Shown here in pieces: positions 57,481 to 64,000 of a stretch of 64,000 bases of DNA; within the stretch, counting starts at the first letter, position 1; every line of letters starts with the position of its first letter. Location: contig NC_051075.1 of the NCBI RefSeq assembly GCF_004664715.2, forward strand, positions 30,524,504 through 30,588,503, in the 5' to 3' direction. Source of the DNA: Peromyscus leucopus (lineage: Eukaryota; Chordata; Mammalia; Rodentia; Cricetidae). The translations under genes and the position numbers were made by a program. The notes below the pieces were generated by a model. That model was not told where the DNA came from, made no database searches, and worked only from the letters and a program-made list of their open reading frames with translations.

Positions 57481-57954
57481 GGAAAATAAAGAAGATAAAA
57501 ATAAGATGTCACAATTTTTCCAATTAAGAGAAATGGAAATGTATTAAGCAGCAAAAAAATCATCTTAAGTACTCTCAAGTGTGTTTCTTACAACATTGGA
57601 GATGACCTTAGTTTGATATTTTTAAGTGATAGGCTACTTTCAAAAAGTACTAAACTGAGTGTGAAAGTTAATTTGTAAACTTAACTTGCAAGAGATATAT
57701 AATGGAGAGTCTATATCTTCCTTTTAAAAAATCAATTGTTATGACTCCTAACCTGTATTGACAGCCTGCAGAAATTCAATCTTTTTCATCATTCAGACTT
57801 TTTCCTCTTTCTATGCTTGCTTGAGACCCAAACGAATCTTCAACAACACGGAAATCCACACAAAGGAAAGGTTCACCTTGCAGGAATTTGAATGAGGATG
57901 GCTCCCAATAGGCCCGTATATTTGAATGCTTAGTCGTCAGGAAGTAGAAACATT
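57481..57954. other. unassigned AT-rich sequence
   Basis: Nothing recognised. Confidence 0.4.
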
Positions 57955-58153
57955 TGTGGAGGATTAGAAGAATTAAGACATATGGCCTTGTTGGCGAAAG
58001 CAGATTGGCATGTTGCTGGTGGAGGGCTCTGATATTTCGAAGTTCAAAGTCCACCCCAGGCCCAGTACTCTCTCTTTCTCTCTTTCTCTTTCTCTTTCTC
58101 TTTCTCTTTCTCTTTCTCTTTCTCTTTCTCTTTCTCTTTCTCTTTCTCTTTCA

Positions 58154-58192
<39 letters not shown>

Positions 58193-58414
58193 GCTCTCCC
58201 CCCATCTTTCCCTTCCTCTCTGCCTGCTGCCTGTTGATCAGGATATAAAGCACTCAACGGCTGCTCCACTGCCATGTCTGGCTGGTTTCCATCATGATGA
58301 TAATGGACTCACCCTCTGGTATGATAACCAAGCCTCCAGTGAGCATTTTCTTTTACTAGAGTGGCCTTGGTCATGGTGTGTCTCTTCCCAGCAATAGAAA
58401 CAGTAGCTATGACA
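57955..58414 (+). mobile_element. MaLR-type LTR with expanded internal microsatellite
   Basis: CCACCCCAGGCCCAGTACTC, GTTGATCAGGATATAAAGCAC, CATCATGATGATAATGGACTC and TTGGTCATGGTGTGTCTCTTC are in MaLR order. The natural CTCTCTCTTCC patch of this LTR has expanded into about 120 bp of repeat. Reading frames here are Ser/Leu/Phe repeats, not genes. Confidence 0.78.
58066..58188. repeat. (TTTCTC)n then (TC)n microsatellite
   Basis: About 13 TTTCTC units (58071-58150) run into a pure TC block (58158-58188), all pyrimidine on the plus strand except for one A. Confidence 0.95.
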
Positions 58415-60029
58415 AACATGTAGCCAGCGCTTCTTGTTTGGTTGGGTTCACATTTCCCCAGATGACAAAGTGACTGTAAGTTTCAGTTCTGTTTCTAAGC
58501 CAAACCAGGACATGTAATTATTACTGTTAGTTAGAGTTAGGAAGTCTAAGTTTAAGGTGCCATAGGGAATTTTTTACAAACAGTGCTGTAGACAATGTTC
58601 TGAATGTTTATTCATTCCCATATTTGAGGAGGTGAGAGAGAGAGAGGTTGACATTTAATCATGTTTATTTAGAATAAACCTTCCTTGTCTCTTTCTTTTC
58701 TGTCTTATCAAAATTCAAGAAAACCCATTGTCTAGAAATGAGATACCATGAATAGAGTGTGTTTCATTTGTAATGAGTTTAGTTGTCTAGTAGTATCTAT
58801 CTTTATTAGCTCAAGAAGGAAATTATATCTTCCTATCTCACTGAAAGAGTGAAAGAGAGTTAAGGGTAAATAAACAGTAAATAAAATATCAACAAATTGC
58901 CTTGCTCATGTAAATCATCAAAATAAAAGCAAAAATACTGCCATTGTAGCACATTGTATTTTTAGCTGAATATTAGAATTGATGTATTAGTATCTATCTA
59001 CAACAAAAAGTAACTCAATTATTTATGTAAAGATATATATATTCTTTGAGAATTTATAACAGTCCTCCTACCAAATATTTAGTCTTATGTTGTTATTACA
59101 AGTGATTTATTGGCAAATTATGATTGTGTCTGCAATCTTAATAAGATCTATAATAAAATAAATTCTTGTCAGGTATTGAAAATACAACAGGACATTTGCA
59201 TACATTGTTTCATTAACTCACAACAATGTTGAACCAAGAATCATTCCAATATATTATACTAGCATCAATTTATCATCAATAATGCTAAATTCACATAGAG
59301 AGCATGAGCATATAGTGGTACCGATGCTATGTCTATACACCAAAGTCATAATTTTCTAATATTGCATCTTGTCAGATTCTTACATCTATTTTCTCAACCT
59401 AACAAAGAATCATCCCCTTTATAAATTTTAAGGTAATATATATTTCTTGTAAAGCATCTACTGAATGGTGATGCACGTTTATAATACATTTCAAAATTCT
59501 TGCCATCTTTATAATTATAAATAAATATATTTTTGTATTTGTAACAAATTATGGCAAGCTCCTCAAATAACATACTGCTTAATTGTTAGCTGTTAACTAT
59601 TAACATGATATTCATGATTATCATCCTAAAATAATAACATGTTTTATTTAGAAGTTAAATTTAGTATTTAAATGTTGGTTTTCAATTGTTTTTTTCTTTT
59701 TATATCAATAATTAAATTTCAATTTCATTGTTAACAATATTATCAAGAAAGATGGTGAAAGAGATTCTTGTCTAAGATGTTTTCAAGGATATATAATGTT
59801 ATTCCATAATATTTGTGTCACTATTGAACCAATATATATTGTAGGTTGATCATAGTCATAGGTCACAGGTGTTATAGCTGAGTGATACTGACAATTTCTT
59901 TTCTTCTCCATTATCTTCAGCATTGTAAATGTTAGTCAGTAGAGCAAAAGCTTCTAGTTAAACACCAGGTCTATTTCTCCCCATTCAAAGAAATAAGTAA
60001 GTTATATCTTCATCAATATGACCTTAATA
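58415..60029. other. unassigned AT-rich stretch
   Basis: About 1.6 kb, very A/T-rich, no recognised element. Confidence 0.42.
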
Positions 60030-60890
60030 TCCGTTCATGGCAATATCTTGTGATGTTTGTAGGAAGGTTTATGGAACCCCCTTGGCTAATGACTTAACAA
60101 GATATAAACCACAACTTTATGATTGGATTTGTGGCCCGCTCCAAGAGATGATACCTTCGTGTGACATTACTAATGTGGCCAAGAACCTGAGACTAGATAG
60201 GAGATAGTGTTCAGGGGAAAATCTACTACTAATATTGTGCTAACAGAATATAGCAATAAATAGACTCCTAAGGACATATTGATGTACACATAGATTAGTT
60301 TAATCCTTATAGAGAAGCTTTTTTCTTAAAATTGATGGTAATTAACACAGGGTGCCACAACTGGATAACGTGCAGAAAGTGAGAGAATTTGGAGCACTCA
60401 TCCTTAAATTAGATGTTCTTTATCACATTCCTCCAGTCAATGCTCAGAGATATATAAAAAAGGAAGAATTTAGGAGCAAGAGGTTGTGGAACTTCAAGAA
60501 AACAATGTCCACTTGATGTAATAGGATTAGCAGACATATAAACTCAAGAGACTCTACCAGTACACATAAGACACGTACAGGTTCAAAGCAGACAAAAACC
60601 CAGTACTGAGATGGGAATGTACAGACAATATTCCAGCCCTAATCAAGAAGCTATTTGCAATCAATACATCTGAGGAAAGACAAAAATCTGCTTTCTCCCA
60701 TGGAATGCCACTGGGTATATCAACCACACTCCAAGGCAGGCAATGCCCAGAAGTACCTGGCCAACCCAATACAGAATCCATGTTTTCTTCTGACCTTTAT
60801 GGTTTGATTTGCTGTTTTTGTTGTTGTGTATTTGTTTGTGTTTTAATGAGTTTGTTTTTCTTTTTCCTTTCATTGAGATACAAATAATTT
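60030..60890 (+). mobile_element. rodent L1 3' UTR
   Basis: Sense order: GAGAGAATTTGGAGCACTCATC, GCAGACATATAAACTCAAGAG, CAGGTTCAAAGCAGACAAAAAC, CCTAATCAAGAAGCTATTTGC, TGCCACTGGGTATATCAACCAC and GGCAGGCAATGCCCAGAAG, the non-coding 3' end of an older rodent L1. The first about 300 bp is less certain. Confidence 0.65.
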
Positions 60891-61721
60891 AAAAAGGTTC
60901 AATGTATTGGGAATGTCTTTCTTTCCTTTTGTTTGATGTTGATAGTTTCCTTCACTACTTGAGCTACTATCCTATCATGTAAGAGCTACTAAAAGCCTTA
61001 ATTATGTATGAAATGAACATTGGGATATTAAATTTGTGAAGTGTGTGACAGAATGTCCTTGGCTCCTTTATGTAAATATTTGGAAGACAAAGAGTGGCAG
61101 TAACACAGTAAGAAACTAAGGAAAGCAAGGAGAATAATATAGAAATAAATATTCCTGAACCTAGTTACCCCTCATCAATAGCTTACTGTGCAGAATTCAT
61201 AGTGTTTTATTTCCATGAAGTTATATTAGTTATATGTAAATTAGCTTTGTAGTTACAATCATAAATTGATATACATATGGTACTATATCAAAATAGTTAA
61301 GAACAAACGCTCTTGAACAGCACATTCAACAGGGACTGTAGTTTATTAAAGAACTATGTGTGATTTCTGACTGGTTACATGTCCCTGTTCAGTTTTATAA
61401 TGGTAAATTAGAAAATTCTAATAATATCATGTGCATCTGTCTTCAGAAACATTCTGTATTTTAATGTTCTTTTTTAAATTGAAACCATGGGATTAGATGG
61501 GATTAGAAGAGGGCTGATTTGTCTTCATTCATTTAAAATTATGTTTGAGTACTGATCAATTATTTCAACATTCCTATTTTAATGAAGGTGTCATCAGTTT
61601 CATCATATTTCCAATTCATTTTATTTATTTATATTTGTATTGATTTGAAAGTTGTTTGTATATGAAGAAAGTTAACCTTGAATTGCAAATTTTTTTCTAG
61701 TTTTATTATAGAAAAATTCAC
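60891..61721. other. unassigned AT-rich sequence
   Basis: Nothing firm; low-complexity A/T-rich DNA. Confidence 0.4.
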
Positions 61722-61850
61722 ATATATTGGTTTTTTTCAAGACAAGGTTTCTCTGTGTAGCCTTGGCTGTCCTGAGACTTGCTCTGTAGACCACCTGTCC
61801 CTGCCTCAAGAATACTAGGATTAAAAGTGTACACTCCCATGCCAATTCAT
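61722..61850 (-). mobile_element. B1 SINE, diverged
   Basis: Antisense B1: TTTTCAAGACAAGGTTTCTC, GTGTAGCCTTGGCTGTCC and ATACTAGGATTAAAAGTGT, with a deletion in the middle. Confidence 0.83.
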
Positions 61851-62756
61851 AATAAACTATTTATTGTCTTTGCTAGGTTCATTGTGCCATTATCTTTGTT
61901 TGGTATTTTGAGACCATCTCAAGTAATCCAGGATAGACTTGAACTGACTGATTCATTCTTGTGAATGGCATTTGGCTACCATATGTATAGCTGTCTAAAT
62001 TAACAAGTTCTCTCGCATATTTGCCAACACCAGATAAAATGAAATTTTCTTTTAACTTATTATTTTTTAAAATAACATGAATCAGGTAAGTTAACTAAAA
62101 TCCCCCATAAATGGCAAAAATGAGTGTGGTGACCCATAACCCTATTACGAAGAATACGCAGGGTGCCGAGGTTGATGAGCCCTATAGTTATTTTTTTCTA
62201 GTTTCATTGACACCAAGATTAATCCTGCATTTGTCTATCCTTGATTGATGACATAAATATATTTTGCATAGTTATTTGAATTTATCTACTTGGTTTTAAT
62301 TTACTTGTATTCAATTTTCCTTTTAGCATTTATGTACAAATGTATGAAGAGGCAAGCAATCTTATTTTTTAATGTAAAATAATTTTTCCTTCATTTCTTC
62401 ACATTGGTCAAATTAACTTAAAATCACTTTACTTATCTATTACTCTAAGCCCCTTTAGACAGATATGGAAATAGGGAATTCAAGTAAACTATAATACCTC
62501 TAGATTTCTCAATTATATTTTGTTTAAGTCATTATTCAGTAACTTACATATATTTTAATATATAATAAAATACACTTCATAATACATTTATATGATTATA
62601 TGTACTATGGTTATATAATTCATTGTTCTATATAAATTGTAAAACACAAGCTATACATATGGGCATATGTATATTTATGAGCATTCAAAGTTTCAAACTT
62701 TGGATTTGTTAGCACTTACATTTGTAAATTTACAAATGTTGACTTTTTCTAGGCCT
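61851..62756. other. unassigned AT-rich sequence
   Basis: No gene or confident repeat. A GC-richer patch at about 62130-62190 has no assignment. Confidence 0.4.
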
Positions 62757-62975
62757 TATTGAGTTTTTCCATATGCTCTATGGCTTACTGGTCTGCTGAC
62801 ATGTTGTTCCTTGGGTGGCAGACTGGCATCTTTCTGCCTCTTCTTTCTTTGCCTCTCTCTCCATTTGGAATGTACTGTCTAGCTTTATTCTGCCTCACCA
62901 TTGGCCAAACAGTTTTATTTATCAACCAATCAGAGCAGCACATATTCACAACATACAGAAATATATCCCATAGCA
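62757..62975 (-). mobile_element. LTR-B, truncated copy (5' half only)
   Basis: On the minus strand it starts TGCTATGGGATATATTTC and continues through CTGATTGGTTGATAAATAAAAC and the TTGGCCAATGG box, then breaks off. A variant subfamily with an extra TTGGCC-proximal segment. Confidence 0.75.
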
Positions 62976-63009
62976 CTATAGCTGTAGTAATTATTGGAGG
63001 CATAAGGAG

Positions 63010-63930
63010 CTAGAAACTTTGTAAGCATACGAGTCATCTTATTAGAAATATCTTTGATTGGAAATAGTTTTTCGGTTAGGGATGGGAGCTTATGTCCACT
63101 TCTCCTCTCAAGTACTGAGACAACATCTGTCTTAGACCTGTGAAGGCCCTGTGCATGCTTCCACAGTCACCATGAGTTTGTATATGAGTCAGTCCTGTTG
63201 TGTATAGAAGGCCTTGTTTCTTTAGAGTCTTCAATCCCTACTGGCTCCTATAACATTTCTGTCTCCATTTTCACAGAATTGCCTAAGCCCTGAGAGAAGG
63301 GATTTGATGGAGACATACCATTTAGAACTAAGTGTTCCAAGTTTTCTCACTCTTTGATCATTGTGGACCTCTGTATTTGTTCCCAGCTGATACAGAAGGA
63401 AGCTCCTCTGATGATGGCTGAGCCAGACACTGATCTATGAGTATAGAAGAATGTCACTAGGAGCCATTTTATTTCTATGTTTCTTTAGTGGCTCAGTGTT
63501 ATTTGTTTTCCTCTAAGTCAATAGCCTATTTGATCTCATTTTCATAGACCAATATCATAGCCTGAGGCATGGGTTCAGTCTCATGCAGTAGACCTTAAAT
63601 CTAATAAAATAGTGGTAGATTACTCCCACAAGTTTTGTGCCACTACTTCATCAACATATCTTACAACAGGTCACCATTGTATATTGAAGGGTTTGTAGCT
63701 GGGCTGGCGTTTACCTTTCTCCTCTGGAAGTGTGAAGAGTGCATTCCAGTAAAATGGACACTAGTCAGTAGGTGTGAAGGCTCTAAATAGTACCAGCTCA
63801 ACTTCTCCATGTTTGGTTTGCTATGTAGAAGTTGCCTAAGTTTCCTCTAGCAAAGTCTCATTGGGTCTACAATCAAGCAATTAAGGACATCACTTATGGC
63901 ATGCCTTAAGAACACCACAAAAGGAAATCA
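63010..63930 (-). mobile_element. rodent L1 3' UTR, antisense
   Basis: GATGGGAGCTTATGTCCACTTC, CTGTGAAGGCCCTGTGCATGC, GAAGGGATTTGATGGAGACATAC, AACTAAGTGTTCCAAG, CTGATGATGGCTGAGCC and GGGTTTGTAGCTGGGCTGGCG are in the reverse order of the sense copies at 8.5 and 60.3 kb. It is non-coding, with no ORF2 visible before the window edge. Confidence 0.72.
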
Positions 63931-64000
63931 ATGGTGGAGGTATGATATTTTTGGATTTTTTTCTCATAATGATTTGTCTATTTTTGTTTGTTTTAGTTTT

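Noticed and set aside
57954..58397. 147-codon plus-strand frame and 100-codon minus-strand frame
   Set aside because: Both cross the TTTCTC/TC array and a MaLR LTR; low-complexity translation only.
62096..62190. GC-richer patch considered as a nuclear mitochondrial insert
   Set aside because: I could not match it to any mitochondrial gene and it is too short to judge.

Overview
This window reads as a gene-free stretch of a muroid rodent nuclear genome, intergenic or deep intronic. It is AT-rich and packed with B1, B2/B3-type and B4-type SINEs, rodent L1 copies of several ages, MaLR LTRs, solo LTRs and simple repeats. I found no intact protein-coding gene, tRNA, rRNA or CRISPR array. The mixture, especially two B1- or CCAAT-bearing LTR families that I associate with hamsters, voles and deer mice, makes a cricetid more likely than Mus or Rattus. 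That placement is inference, not proof.

Layout. 0-8 kb: a 5'-inverted L1 split by a solo LTR, an old L1 ORF2 piece split by another solo LTR of the same family, and a solo LTR of a second family. 8-19 kb: more solo LTRs, an Lx-type L1 3' UTR, a poly(A)-tailed retrocopy and GA-rich satellites. 19-24 kb: a 5'-truncated minus-strand L1 (ORF2 C-terminus plus 3' UTR), then a 1.66 kb chimeric retroinsertion joining an mRNA 3' end to an L1 3' UTR fragment, with a perfect 16 bp target-site duplication. 24-28 kb: a nested stack of old L1, MaLR LTR and a gammaretroviral solo LTR, followed by L1 tails. 30-33 kb: one LTR plus the 3' interior of a class II endogenous retrovirus, with a polypurine tract, broken by an L1. 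36-38.5 kb: a local rearrangement with one direct (319 bp) and one inverted (115 bp) near-perfect duplication whose copies abut each other. 39-64 kb: mostly old MaLR and L1 remnants, SINEs and long AT-rich stretches with nothing recognisable.

Two LTR families dominate the younger layer. LTR-A starts TGTGGTGAT, ends TCTACA and contains B1-like blocks. LTR-B starts TGCTGTGGGAT and ends GCTACA. Several copies keep identical 6 bp flanking repeats, which marks them as solo LTRs of integrase-mobilised, class II-like elements. Family names beyond B1, B3, L1, MaLR and gammaretrovirus are my recollection and need a library search. No gene set works together here; the interest lies in insertion order, retrotransposition by-products and the 36-38.5 kb rearrangement.
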